Of a stretch of DNA of 64,000 nt, positions 34,169-43,080 are shown piece after piece (position 1 is the stretch's first letter; each line of letters opens with the position of its first letter). This stretch comes from Megasphaera sp. UBA1696 (GTDB lineage Bacteria; Bacillota; Negativicutes; Veillonellales; Megasphaeraceae), in the NCBI GenBank assembly GCA_002319965.1, contig DCJQ01000013.1, forward strand, positions 20,376 to 84,375, written 5' to 3'. The notes under the pieces were generated by a model. It saw nothing but the letters and a program-made list of their open reading frames with translations. It did not search any database and was not told the origin of the DNA. Both the position numbers and the translations under genes were made by a program.

Positions 34169-34281
34169 AAGCACATAAGAAAAAGTATTAATTAGGAAGC
34201 AAATGCTTATAATTTTTTTAGATTATATAGCTTATTTTTATTTTTGATTGAGGGGTGCTATCCCCTGGAGGAGGAATTGAT

Positions 34282-34734
34282 ATGAAGCATGTTGAATTTT
34301 ACCGCAATGATGCAGATGGTAAAGTTTTGGTCGTCGTCGGCGCACAGGCCCCGGAAGAAGTAATTTATGCAGGCCAAAAATTGACTCATCTCGTAGCCGG
34401 TTCCGTTGATGCCGCCCAGGAAAAACACGTACCGTGTATTCAGAAAATCGACAACCATCTGGAAGTTCAGGTTGGTTCTGTCATTCATCCGATGGAAGAA
34501 AAACATTATATTGAATGGATTGCCTTGGTCGACGATAAAGGCGTAGATATCCGCTATCTCAAACCGGGCGAAGAACCGAAGGCTCACTTTGAAACCGGCG
34601 ATAATGGTGAAGTCTATGCATACTGCAATCTCCACGGCCTGTGGAAGGAATCTTTCTCCGTTAAAGAAGCTCCGGCCCTTGACAGCGCTATGTGTTCACC
34701 TGAATTTGGTGGCTGCGTAATTCATGACGTCTAA
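34282..34734 (+). CDS. Superoxide reductase (class III-like, no N-terminal iron centre)
   Basis: Reduces superoxide to peroxide at a mononuclear Fe(His)4Cys site without making oxygen, a typical anaerobe defence. 150 residues from the ATG at 34282, after GGAGGAGG; nine more in-frame codons upstream overlap that site. Active-site residues: Glu47 and His49 in EKHVP, His69 in GSVIHPM, His75 in KHYIEW, Cys115 and His118 in YCNLHGLW. The N-terminal 35 residues resemble a desulforedoxin domain but have none of its four Cys. An unusual tail carries Cys138 and Cys144 in CSPEFGGC. It is 22 bases upstream of a peroxidase gene that can remove the product. Confidence 0.93.
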   Translation: MKHVEFYRNDADGKVLVVVGAQAPEEVIYAGQKLTHLVAGSVDAAQEKHVPCIQKIDNHLEVQVGSVIHPMEEKHYIEWIALVDDKGVDIRYLKPGEEPKAHFETGDNGEVYAYCNLHGLWKESFSVKEAPALDSAMCSPEFGGCVIHDV

Positions 34735-34756
34735 GAGAAACAGGAGGAATAACACC

Positions 34757-35302
34757 ATGAAAGTATTCGATTTTACCGTTAAAGATATCCGCGGCGGCGA
34801 CGTTGCCTTGAGCCAGTATGAAGGCAAACTGCTGCTTATCGTCAACACGGCCAGCAAATGCGGATTTACGCCGCAGTACGATGGCTTGGAAGCTCTTTAT
34901 AAAAAATATAAGGACAAGGGCTTGGTCATTCTCGGCTTCCCGTGCAACCAGTTCTTGGAACAGGATCCGGAAGATAATAAACATATCGAAGATTTCTGCC
35001 GCCTGAACCACGGTGTTACTTTCCCGCTGTTCGCCAAAATTGACGTTCGCGGTGAAAATGCAGATCCCCTTTACAAATATCTCACCGAAGCAGCTCCCTT
35101 TAAAGGCTATGAAACGGATAAGGACAGCGGCCGCCTGATTCAGCAGGTCGTAGCTGAACACTATCCGGACAATGCCGAAGGCAACGGCATTAAATGGAAT
35201 TTCACGAAATTCCTCGTCAGCCGTGACGGCAGCCAGGTTCAGCGCTTTGAACCGAGCACGACTCCGGAAGAATTAGATCCGATTATCGAAAAGGCCCTCT
35301 AA
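34757..35302 (+). CDS. Glutathione peroxidase-family peroxidase
   Basis: 181 residues from the ATG at 34757, seven bases after AGGAGG. Peroxidatic Cys35 in NTASKCGFTPQY (Cys, not selenocysteine), Gln in GFPCNQF, Trp in IKWNFTKFLV. Non-animal members of this family usually work with thioredoxin rather than glutathione, which suits a Firmicute; this is family knowledge. The protein has the bacterial length without a signal peptide. Co-transcribed with the superoxide reductase, whose hydrogen peroxide product it can reduce. Confidence 0.93.
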   Translation: MKVFDFTVKDIRGGDVALSQYEGKLLLIVNTASKCGFTPQYDGLEALYKKYKDKGLVILGFPCNQFLEQDPEDNKHIEDFCRLNHGVTFPLFAKIDVRGENADPLYKYLTEAAPFKGYETDKDSGRLIQQVVAEHYPDNAEGNGIKWNFTKFLVSRDGSQVQRFEPSTTPEELDPIIEKAL

Positions 35303-35316
35303 TAATCTATAACAGA

Positions 35317-35360
35317 GACCCCGCATTACGCTTTGTGCTATAATGCGGGGCCTTTTTTTT
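35317..35360 (+). terminator. Rho-independent terminator after the peroxidase gene
   Basis: CCCCGCATTA (35319-35328) pairs with TAATGCGGGG (35341-35350), followed by CC and eight T residues. Confidence 0.92.
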
Positions 35361-35736
35361 GTTTGTTGTATTGACCTTTGATGGGAAAACTTTCACAAAT
35401 TTAAGGCACTCTTGTTTTTCAGAACCTTTACGGATTCTTTTCTTTATAAAATGTAATCGTCGTCACGATGAACCTTTGTTCCTTGAAAAGTCCATGCGAC
35501 GATTACATAAATATGTATGTGTTTAGACAGAATCGGCATAAGATGAACGTTTTACTGGAAAGCTCTTGCGTAAAATTTTTATAAATAGTACAATGAGGAT
35601 AACAAATAGTCATCTAGTTAATACCATAGCTACATAGCTTATAGTGATTATTTTGTCCTTGCAATGTAATGGGATGACTCCAAGTGTACACGGATTCTTT
35701 CAAGTTACGATGTTTTACAGAAAGGGGAACAGTATT
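35361..35736. other. Non-coding region before PFOR
   Basis: AT-rich, 376 bases, holding the promoter at 35566-35594 and a leader of about 135 bases with TTACAGAAAGGGG ahead of the PFOR start. CATAGCTACATAGCTTATAG at about 35627 is a short direct-repeat stretch. No gene seen. Confidence 0.6.
35566..35594 (+). promoter_or_regulatory. Promoter for PFOR (TTGCGT-17-TACAAT)
   Basis: TTGCGT at 35566-35571 and TACAAT at 35589-35594 with a 17-base spacer. Confidence 0.6.
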
Positions 35737-38700
35737 ATGACACAGAAAGTTTTTAAGACAATGGATGGCAACGAGGCTGCCGCCCATATTGCCTATGCCT
35801 TTACGGAACTGGCATCCATTTTCCCGATTACGCCGTCGTCGCCGATGGCTGAACACGTCGATGAATGGGCTGCTCATGGCCGTAAAAACCTGTTTGGCGC
35901 AACCGTTCAGGTTCAGGAAATGCAGTCTGAAAAAGGTGCTGCCGGCGCTATGCACGGTGCTTTGAATACCGGTGCCCTTACGACGACTTTCACGTCTTCT
36001 CAGGGCATGATGATCATGCTCAGCAACATGTTCAAGATTTCCAGCGAATTGCTGCCGGGCGTCTTCCACGTCGCTTCCCGTACCGTCGCAACGAACGGCT
36101 ACACGATTTTTGCCGGTCATGACGATGCTATGGCTATGCGCGGCACAGGCATCAGCATGATGTGCGAATCCAGTGTCCAGGAAATCATGGACTTGGCTGC
36201 TGTCGTTCATGCAACGGCTATTACCTGTCGTATTCCTATCATCAACTTCTTCGATGGCTTCCGTACATCCCACGAAATCCAGAAAATCGAAGTTATTCCT
36301 TATGAAAAACTCCGTCCGCTCCTCGATATGGACGCTGTTCGTGAATTCCGTAAACGCGGCATGAACCCGGACAATCCGGAAGCTATCTCCTTCTGCGAAC
36401 CGGCTGAAGTTTTCATGCAGCATCGTGAATCTTTGAACAAATTCTATGACCGTGTTCCCGAAGTTGCTGAAGGCTACATGAAGAAAATCAGCGAAATCAC
36501 GGGTCGTGAATATCATCTGTTCAACTATGTCGGCGCTCCCGATGCAGAACTCGTCCTCGTCGCTATGGGTTCCGGCGCACAGACCATTGAAGAAACGGTT
36601 AAACTGCTCGTCGAACAAGGCGAAAAAGTCGGCTGTATCAACGTTCACATGTTCCGTCCGTGGTCGGAAAAACATTTCCTCGCAGCTGTTCCTGATACGG
36701 TTAAGAAAATTGCCGTCTTGGACCGCACGAAGGAAACCGGTGCCAACGGCGAACCTCTGTACCACAGCGTAGCGGCTTCCTTCGCTGCTGCTGACGTAGC
36801 TCCGAAAGTTTACCATGGCCGTTATGGCATCGCTTCGAAAGAATTCTTACCGGGCGACGTCGTAGCTGCTTTTGAAAACTTGAAATCCTTCGAACCGAAG
36901 AATGACTTCACCTTGAGCATCATCGATGACGTTACGCACAAATCCCTGCCGCGCGTCCAGAACGTCGACACGGCTGGCGAAGGCCTGAAAGCCTGCAAAT
37001 TCTGGGGCTTCGGTTCCGACGGTACGGTTGGTGCTAATAAGAGCGCTATCAAGATTATCGGCGACAACACCGATATGTACGCTCAGGCATACTTTGCTTA
37101 TGACTCGAAAAAATCCGGCGGCGTTACCGTTTCTCACCTGCGCTTTGGCGATACGCCGATTAAGATGCCGTATCTCATCAATGACGCAGACTTCATCGCC
37201 TGCCATCGTCAGTCCTATACGCACGGCTTCGATCTCCTGCGGGGTATCAAGAAGGGCGGTACCTTCTTACTGAACACCGTATGGAAACCGGAAGAACTCG
37301 ATGAAAAATTACCGGCTAAATTAAAACGCTCCATCGCCCGCAACGACGTCCAGTTCTACATCATCGACGCTGTCGGCATTGCACAGAAAATCGGTCTCGG
37401 CGGCCGCATCAACATGATCATGCAGTCGGCCTTCTTTAAACTGGCTGACGTCATTCCCCTTGACTTAGCTATTTCTAAATTGAAAGAATCCGTTGTCGAA
37501 TCTTACGGCAAAAAAGGTCAGAACATCGTTGATATGAACAACGAAGCAATCGACCAGGGCTTGTCTGCTATCGTCAAAGTTAATGTTCCGGCCGCTTGGG
37601 CTGATGCTGTTGACGAACCGGTCGACATGTCGAAACACACGAAATTCTTCCGTGACTTCTCCATTCCTGTCAACGCCCTCGAAGGCGACGACCTCCCGGT
37701 CAGCGCTTATGACGGCTTTGAAGACGGCCGCTGGCCGACCGGCACGGCTGCTGAAGAAAAACGCGGCGTTGCTATGTTCGTACCGAGCTGGGATGCTGAA
37801 AAATGTATCGGCTGTAACCAGTGTTCCTTCGTATGTCCTCACGCTGCTATCCGTCCCTTCCTCATGACGCCGGAAGAAGCTGCTAACGCTCCGAAAGGCT
37901 ATCAGGATAAGGAAATCAAGGCAGCACCGGAATACAAGTACAATATCATCGTATCGGTCATGGACTGCCTCGGCTGCGGAAGCTGTACGCATGTCTGCCC
38001 GAAACAGGCTCTGACGATGAAACCCTTCGACGAAGAAGAATACAGAGCAGATCTCTGGGATTACGTCATCAACCTGCCGATTAAACCGAATCCGATGGAT
38101 AAGAATACCGTTATCGGCAGCCAGTTCGAACAGCCCTTGCTCGAATTCACCGGCGCCTGCGCAGGCTGTGCTGAAACCCCGTATTGTAAAGTTATTACCC
38201 AGCTCTATGGCGACCGCATGATCATTGCCAATGCTCACGGCTGCTCCAGCGTTTGGGGCGGTAGTGCACCGGACTGCGGCTACACCAAGAACGAACAGGG
38301 TCATGGCCCGGCTTGGTCGACATCCCTCTTCGAAGACAACGCTGAATATGGCTTCGGCATGATGCTGGCTGAAAAGACGGAACGGAAACTCCTGGCTCAG
38401 TACGTCGATGCGGCTATGGAAGTTGCAAGTCCCGAATTACAGGCTGCACTGAAAGACTGGAAAGAAAACATGGCTAAGAGTGAAGGTACCCGCGAACGTT
38501 CCGACAAGGTCATCGCTCTCCTCGAAGCTGAAAAAGACGGCAAACCTGAATTGGAACAGGTTTACGATATGAAACAGTTCCTCGTTAAACGGAGCCAGTG
38601 GATCTTCGGCGGCGACGGCTGGGCTTACGATATCGGTTACGGCGGCTTGGACCACGTCCTGGCTCAGGGTGAAGATATCAACGTCCTCGTCTTCGATACG

Positions 38701-39246
38701 GAAGTTTACTCCAATACGGGCGGCCAGGCTTCGAAAGCTACGCCGACGGCTGCTGTTGCTCAGTTCGCTGCAGCCGGTAAGAAGACCCGTAAGAAAGACC
38801 TCGGCATGATGCAGGCTCAGTACGGCTACATCTACGTTGCACAGGTCGCTATGGGCGCCGATAAGAACCAGTTCATGAAGGCTCTCAAAGAAGCTGAAGA
38901 ATACGATGGCCCGTCCCTCATCATCGGTTATGCACCGTGCATCAACCACGGCCTCAAGATCGGTCAGGGTCAGAGCCAGCTCGAAGAAAAACGTGCCGTC
39001 GATGCAGGTTACTGGCATCTCTGGCGCTACAATCCGGAATTGAAGAAACAGGGTAAGAATCCGTTCATCCTCGATTCCAAACCGCCGAAAGATAACTTCC
39101 GTGAATTCCTCATGGGCGAAACTCGCTTCTCGTCCTTGCAGCGTACCTTCCCGGAAATTGCCGAAGCTCTCTTTGAAAAGACCGAAGAAGATGCTAAGGA
39201 TCGTTATGAAGGCTATGTCCGCTTAGAAAAAGCGTACGACAAATAA
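35737..39246 (+). CDS. nifJ: Pyruvate:ferredoxin (flavodoxin) oxidoreductase, homodimeric
   Basis: Oxidises pyruvate plus CoA to acetyl-CoA and CO2, giving reduced ferredoxin; central to lactate and pyruvate fermentation. 1169 residues from the ATG at 35737 after AAAGGGG; the frame extends to 35644 without a ribosome site. All fused domains are present: pyruvate-binding N-terminus (SIFPITPSSPMAEH), central domains, two [4Fe-4S] motifs (CIGCNQCSFVCPHA and CLGCGSCTHVCPKQ at about residues 690-760), and the TPP C-terminus with the third cluster Cys in CAGCAETPYC and GGDGWAYDIGYGG, NTGGQASKATP. Codons are strongly biased toward a few forms, as in highly expressed genes. Confidence 0.97.
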   Translation: MTQKVFKTMDGNEAAAHIAYAFTELASIFPITPSSPMAEHVDEWAAHGRKNLFGATVQVQEMQSEKGAAGAMHGALNTGALTTTFTSSQGMMIMLSNMFKISSELLPGVFHVASRTVATNGYTIFAGHDDAMAMRGTGISMMCESSVQEIMDLAAVVHATAITCRIPIINFFDGFRTSHEIQKIEVIPYEKLRPLLDMDAVREFRKRGMNPDNPEAISFCEPAEVFMQHRESLNKFYDRVPEVAEGYMKKISEITGREYHLFNYVGAPDAELVLVAMGSGAQTIEETVKLLVEQGEKVGCINVHMFRPWSEKHFLAAVPDTVKKIAVLDRTKETGANGEPLYHSVAASFAAADVAPKVYHGRYGIASKEFLPGDVVAAFENLKSFEPKNDFTLSIIDDVTHKSLPRVQNVDTAGEGLKACKFWGFGSDGTVGANKSAIKIIGDNTDMYAQAYFAYDSKKSGGVTVSHLRFGDTPIKMPYLINDADFIACHRQSYTHGFDLLRGIKKGGTFLLNTVWKPEELDEKLPAKLKRSIARNDVQFYIIDAVGIAQKIGLGGRINMIMQSAFFKLADVIPLDLAISKLKESVVESYGKKGQNIVDMNNEAIDQGLSAIVKVNVPAAWADAVDEPVDMSKHTKFFRDFSIPVNALEGDDLPVSAYDGFEDGRWPTGTAAEEKRGVAMFVPSWDAEKCIGCNQCSFVCPHAAIRPFLMTPEEAANAPKGYQDKEIKAAPEYKYNIIVSVMDCLGCGSCTHVCPKQALTMKPFDEEEYRADLWDYVINLPIKPNPMDKNTVIGSQFEQPLLEFTGACAGCAETPYCKVITQLYGDRMIIANAHGCSSVWGGSAPDCGYTKNEQGHGPAWSTSLFEDNAEYGFGMMLAEKTERKLLAQYVDAAMEVASPELQAALKDWKENMAKSEGTRERSDKVIALLEAEKDGKPELEQVYDMKQFLVKRSQWIFGGDGWAYDIGYGGLDHVLAQGEDINVLVFDTEVYSNTGGQASKATPTAAVAQFAAAGKKTRKKDLGMMQAQYGYIYVAQVAMGADKNQFMKALKEAEEYDGPSLIIGYAPCINHGLKIGQGQSQLEEKRAVDAGYWHLWRYNPELKKQGKNPFILDSKPPKDNFREFLMGETRFSSLQRTFPEIAEALFEKTEEDAKDRYEGYVRLEKAYDK

Positions 39247-39291
39247 GAATTAAAATGTTAGGCGGGACTGTCCCGGGAGGACGGTCTCATG

Positions 39292-39333
39292 AAAAAACCG
39301 GCTGCCATAGTTCTCAATGGCAGCCGGTTTTTT
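39292..39333 (+). terminator. Rho-independent terminator after PFOR
   Basis: A 15-bp stem with outer AAAAAACCGGCTGCCAT against ATGGCAGCCGGTTTTTT around an eight-base loop. A smaller stem (GACTGTCC/GGACGGTC) precedes it. Confidence 0.93.
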
Positions 39334-39786
39334 GTGGTTCGATAATACCTGTTGGGGTTGGCAGATACACCTGGTTCATGCGATTCTTTGTTTTCTAAAC
39401 GAAGATATATCGGGGTTATATGCCTTTGAAGTTACCGGAAAACCTCGAAGGCATTCGGTTAGATACCTTGCTCGGCTGGGGCCGTATCGGTCTATCTTGC
39501 GAAAGGGAGAGCGCATGATGAGAAGAGGTCTCCTGTGCCGTTTTTAGGGCCTTTTAGCGCTTATCCCGCTTCCATGATGTATAAAGCCTCTTTCTGTCAT
39601 TAGAAGGCCTTACAGGCGTTGTCAGCCCTCACCGATAAGGATGGATTTTCAATATGATATGATTTTGTGTCGAAACGATGCTGTATAAAGGTATCTGTGC
39701 GGTCATTTTGTTCGGATCAGGGACATCTCTTCGAAGCGATTTTATACATTTTACGGCACCGGTAACGAAAATATGGGCCTTAAGAG
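39334..39786. other. Non-coding stretch between PFOR and the convergent LysR gene
   Basis: About 450 bases with no supported gene. Only short frames without ribosome sites. A small ATGCCTT/AAGGCAT stem lies at about 39420-39455. It could be a decayed gene or an RNA, but I see no recognisable remnant. Confidence 0.5.
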
Positions 39787-39842
39787 ACAAAGACTCCGAA
39801 TTCGCGCGAGGTTTTTCGCGAATTCGGAGTCTTTGTTTTTTG
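39787..39842. terminator. Perfect 20-bp bidirectional terminator hairpin
   Basis: Bases 39787-39806 and 39817-39836 are exact reverse complements around a ten-base loop, with T residues on the plus side. It lies just downstream of the minus-strand LysR gene, whose stop is at 39853. Confidence 0.85.
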
Positions 39843-39852
39843 CCGTAAGTCT

Positions 39853-40773
39853 TTATTCCCGGCCTGTAAGCAGTCCGGATAGAATTTCGACGTACAGGAG
39901 TGCTTCCGGCGGCAAGGCTTCCTCTTTTATCTTTATCCAGCCGACGGTCATCGTATCCAAGGGATTGGCAATGGGAATGGCCGTGATGTGGCGGCCGATG
40001 ATGGCCGATGCGACATGTCCCGTTCCGATGGTGTAGGCGTCAGTTGCGCGGATGACGCTGAACAGCGTCGACCGGTCGGTGACATAGATGCTTTGTCGGT
40101 TCGACGGGTCCGACAGGAGCAGTTCTTCAGAAAACTGCGATCGGTCGTGACCTTGTTCGAAGCGGACGCAGGGATAGTCCTTAAGCTTGCCGGGAGGGAT
40201 ACTTTGATTCTCTGCCAGAGGGTGGTCCAAGCGGACGTAAATACAGGGCGTAAACGTACAGAGAGACGTGAACTCCAGCTTGTTCTTTTGGAACAGGTCC
40301 TGCAAAAAGTTTTCGTTCATGTGGGATAAAAAGAGGATGCCGAGCTGACTTTCACGGGTGACGACGTCGTGGATGACCTGCGAGGTCCGACCTTCACGCA
40401 GGGTAAAGGTATAGGATGACGTCGGAGATATGCGCTGCAGGGCATGGATGAAAGCCTCGTCGGCAAAAGGGTAGTGCTGGGATGAAATGGTCAGGGTGTG
40501 TGAGTCTTCCTGGCCGGTTTCAGGGTGAAAATGGTCATGCATTTCGTCGGCATGCGTCAAGATATGGTCGGCATAGTGCAGAAACTCTAAACCGGCTGAT
40601 GTGAAGGTGATGCCGTGACGGTTTCGCTTGACCAGAGTCATGGCAAATTCTGTTTCCAAGTCTTTGATGGCGGCACTGAGACTGGGCTGGGCAATGTTCA
40701 GGGCCTGGGCGGCGGCAGAAATAGAATTATGCTTAGATAACTCAAGGATATAACGCAATTGTTGTAAAGTCAT
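39853..40773 (-). CDS. LysR-family regulator, divergent from the HAAAP permease
   Basis: 306 residues; start after GAGGTGG. Helix-turn-helix MTLQQLRYILELSKHNSISAA with IAQPSLSAAIKDLE. It is strongly similar across its length to the LysR at 62257-63255: both share LSKHNSISAAA, RNRHGITFT, LREGRTSQVI-type FREGRTSQVIQDVVT, TDRSTLFSVI-ATDAYTIGTG and a final VGWIK. It is divergent from the permease at 41372, and an ATAG-N7-CTAT box lies between them at the LysR position of that promoter. A shared operator type and shared effector class with the paralogue are likely. Confidence 0.92.
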   Translation of the reverse strand: MTLQQLRYILELSKHNSISAAAQALNIAQPSLSAAIKDLETEFAMTLVKRNRHGITFTSAGLEFLHYADHILTHADEMHDHFHPETGQEDSHTLTISSQHYPFADEAFIHALQRISPTSSYTFTLREGRTSQVIHDVVTRESQLGILFLSHMNENFLQDLFQKNKLEFTSLCTFTPCIYVRLDHPLAENQSIPPGKLKDYPCVRFEQGHDRSQFSEELLLSDPSNRQSIYVTDRSTLFSVIRATDAYTIGTGHVASAIIGRHITAIPIANPLDTMTVGWIKIKEEALPPEALLYVEILSGLLTGRE

Positions 40774-41098
40774 AGTAAAACCACCTCAAATATAAACCGT
40801 ACCTATAGAGACGCCCTTGTTATCTTTATTGTATCAAAATAAGCAAAGTTGGGAAAGTTATGACTTTTTGACACAGTAAAGAAAGTTTTAAAATGAAAAT
40901 TTTAATCTCGAGACGGCAAAAATGAAGAAAGAAAAATCCCACTTAAAAATTTAAATTATAAAGAAAAGTTAACCAAATTTGGCTTTTTGAAAAAGACAAA
41001 TGTTCGTGAAAATTGGCGTAAGGTGATAATGATTCATTTTTAAATCATGGATATCTCTTGTTTTCTCAACAAAAAAGTAAGGAATAATGATCTATTCC

Positions 41099-41113
41099 AT
41101 AGATAAATACTAT
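41099..41113. promoter_or_regulatory. Candidate LysR operator ATAG-N7-CTAT
   Basis: CATAG-ATAAATA-CTATG, an extended palindrome centred at 41106, about 67 bases upstream of the start predicted from the promoter at 41138-41166. Same pattern as at 8347, 58982 and 60489. Confidence 0.65.
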
Positions 41114-41137
41114 GAATGCAAATTGCACAATGAATAT

Positions 41138-41166
41138 TTTACAGCCAATACCTTTCATGATATACT
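41138..41166 (+). promoter_or_regulatory. Promoter for the HAAAP permease (TTTACA-17-TATACT)
   Basis: TTTACA at 41138-41143 and TATACT at 41161-41166 with a 17-base spacer, downstream of a LysR-type box. Confidence 0.55.
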
Positions 41167-41371
41167 TTAACCATAGAATAGAACGTTTAAGTAAAAGGTA
41201 AAACCCCGACGTGTACATTAAAATTTACGGTTTTTAGAAAAATGTTAAAAAACGACATAGGTAAAAAGTATATACACTGAAGTTGAGAAAGGAGAGCCGC
41301 ATCAGGGGATAAAATGTAAGTGTCGAGGGGACATTATCCATCCAATCTATTCACCATAGGAGGTCTTTGAT

Positions 41372-42667
41372 ATGAATTCATCAGCAGCACTGGCCCGCCA
41401 AGCGGGAATGACAGATGCACAATGGAAAGCAGCCGTCAAGTTCGACAGTACGGACTGGGGCTGGATTATTATGAGTATCGGCATGGCTATCGGTGCCGGT
41501 ATCGTGTTCTTACCGGTTCAGGTCGGCTTAGTCGGCGTCTGGGTTTACTTATTCTCCGCTATCATTGCCTATCCGGCCATTTATCTCTTACAGCGCTTGT
41601 TCATCAATACCCTGGCCGATTCGCCGCGGTGTGAAGACTATCCCAGCGTTATCAGCGGCTACCTCGGCAAAAACTGGGGTTTCCTGCTGGGCATCCTTTA
41701 CTTCCTCAGTATTCTCATCTGTGTTTTCATGTATTCGACGGCACTGACCAATGACAGTGCATCCTTCCTCTATTCCTTCGGCGTTACCGATACGCTCCTG
41801 TCTGACAATCCTTTTTATGGGCTGGCTATCATCTGTGCGATGGTTGTTTTGGCATCCCGCGGTGAACAGCTCCTGTTCCGGATTTCGACGCTCATGGTTT
41901 TGACAAAATTGTTGGTCGTCATCTGCTTAGGCGGCATCATGATCCAGCACTGGAACATCGCCAATATCGGCGTCTTCCCGGATTTAGGCTACCTCGTGAA
42001 AAACACGATTGCCATGCTGCCCGTAACCTTGACCTCGATTCTGTTTATCCCCAGTATCAGCCCCATGGTCATTTCTTACCGCTCTCATAACAAATCGATC
42101 CACGTCGCTCGCTACAAAGCTATGCGGGCTATGAAAATCGCTTTCTCCGTCTTGTTCATTACGATCTTCTCGTATGCCATGTCCTTTAACCTGGCTCTCG
42201 GTCACGACCAAGCCGTTCTCGCTTACTCTCAGAATATCTCTGCACTGGCTATCGTAGCCAGAGGGTTTGACGGCAGCGCTGTTAAAATCTTCAGTCTGGT
42301 ACTCAATGTATTCGCCGTTATGACGGCCTTCTTCAGTGTATTCCTCGGCTTCCGCGAAGCCTGCCAGGGTATCGCTATGAACATCCTGCACCGCTTTATG
42401 CCGGAAGACAAGATCAATAAGAAAATGGTCAGCTTCGGCATCCTCATCTTCGCCGTTGCCGTTGCTTGGGGCGCCATCGTCCTCAATGCACCGGTCTTGA
42501 AGCTCCTGACCCTTCTCGGCCCGATCTTCGGTATCATCGCCTGCCTTATCCCGGCGTACTTGGTTTACAAAGTCAATGCCCTTCACAAATATAAGGGAAT
42601 TTCGCTGGTACTCATCGTATTCGCCGGTATCCTCTTGATCATCTCGCCGATCATCGCCATGATGTAA
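41372..42667 (+). CDS. HAAAP-family amino-acid permease (SdaC/TdcC-like)
   Basis: 431 residues; start eight bases after AGGAGG. Eleven or so membrane helices, with the family opening DWGWIIMSIGMAIGAGIVFLP and FLPVQVGLVGVW. Members import serine, threonine, tryptophan or tyrosine by proton or sodium symport. Position just upstream of the trp operon might suggest an aromatic amino acid, but it has its own LysR-type promoter and no T-box, and the LysR paralogue sits with methionine catabolism, so serine, threonine or another fermented amino acid is at least as likely. A hydroxy amino acid can be deaminated to pyruvate and fed to PFOR. Confidence 0.87.
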   Translation: MNSSAALARQAGMTDAQWKAAVKFDSTDWGWIIMSIGMAIGAGIVFLPVQVGLVGVWVYLFSAIIAYPAIYLLQRLFINTLADSPRCEDYPSVISGYLGKNWGFLLGILYFLSILICVFMYSTALTNDSASFLYSFGVTDTLLSDNPFYGLAIICAMVVLASRGEQLLFRISTLMVLTKLLVVICLGGIMIQHWNIANIGVFPDLGYLVKNTIAMLPVTLTSILFIPSISPMVISYRSHNKSIHVARYKAMRAMKIAFSVLFITIFSYAMSFNLALGHDQAVLAYSQNISALAIVARGFDGSAVKIFSLVLNVFAVMTAFFSVFLGFREACQGIAMNILHRFMPEDKINKKMVSFGILIFAVAVAWGAIVLNAPVLKLLTLLGPIFGIIACLIPAYLVYKVNALHKYKGISLVLIVFAGILLIISPIIAMM

Positions 42668-42743
42668 GCTGGAATTTTTCCCTAAAAAGTGTGGGCTTAA
42701 ACACAAGTAAAACGATTATCTTAAAAATTATATAAAAACTACC

Positions 42744-42772
42744 TTGACAGTTTAAATCATGCGGTGTATCAT
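42744..42772 (+). promoter_or_regulatory. Promoter for the trp operon (TTGACA-17-TATCAT)
   Basis: TTGACA at 42744-42749 and TATCAT at 42767-42772, 17-base spacer, about seven bases before the T-box RNA begins. Confidence 0.75.
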
Positions 42773-42778
42773 ACAAAC

Positions 42779-43069
42779 ATCAATTGAACATCGTCCATGA
42801 AACCATTGAGGCGGAAGTAAAAACGATGACGTGCACGTACAGAGAGCCGGGGTGCTGAGAGCCGGCCGACGCAGCTCGTTAAATGGACCGCTGAGGGCGC
42901 AGTGAAAAGCTGTAAGGCTGAGTATCCTGCGACGTGTTGGTATACGTCAGTTACCGGGAATATGTTGGTATTCCGTCGAGAGTAGGGCTCAACCCCTAAA
43001 ACAAGGTGGCACCGCGGAACTTAAATCCGTCCTTGACAAATCGTATTGTCATGGACGGATTATTTTTTT
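42779..43069 (+). promoter_or_regulatory. T-box riboswitch, tryptophan (UGG) specifier, trp operon leader
   Basis: The conserved T-box core AGGTGGCACCGCG is at about 43004-43016 and is followed by a terminator: AATCCGTCC (43024-43032) pairs with GGACGGATT (43053-43061), with inner TGACAA/TTGTCA, then seven T residues. Stem I lies at about 42820-42960, and TGG at 42884-42886, followed by ACC, fits the specifier codon for tRNA-Trp. Uncharged tRNA-Trp would pair with the core, disrupt the terminator and turn on trpEGDCFBA. Specifier position is by eye; the core and terminator are clear. AGGAGGT for trpE follows the T-run directly. Confidence 0.93.
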
Positions 43070-43080
43070 AGGAGGTTTGT

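Larger units (their letters stand above)
33792..34281. other. Intergenic region with terminator, promoter and leader before the superoxide reductase gene
   Basis: 490 bases. A hairpin at 33857-33884 is followed by TTTTC (end of the MBL gene); the next 250 bases are AT-rich with only short frames lacking ribosome sites. The promoter is at 34140-34168, preceded by AGAAT-AATA-ATTCT (34126-34139), a dyad that could be an oxidative-stress operator. The leader of about 105 bases has a short AAGC/GCTT stem followed by a T-run at about 34216. Confidence 0.6.
40774..41371. other. Regulatory region and 200-base leader before the HAAAP permease
   Basis: 598 very AT-rich bases without a gene. It holds the LysR box (41099-41113) and promoter (41138-41166). 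The leader from about 41173 contains AAAACC...CGGTTTTT pairing at about 41200-41240, which ends in T residues and looks attenuator-like, and a GGATAA...TTATCC stem just before AGGAGG. Confidence 0.55.

Noticed and set aside
35614..36816. 400-codon open frame on the minus strand
   Set aside because: It lies wholly opposite the PFOR gene, has no ribosome site or family motif, and arises from the strong codon bias of PFOR.
37465..38304. 279-codon minus-strand frame
   Set aside because: Shadow of the PFOR iron-sulfur and TPP regions.
39317..39547. 76-codon frame after PFOR
   Set aside because: Begins inside the PFOR terminator stem and shows no domain.
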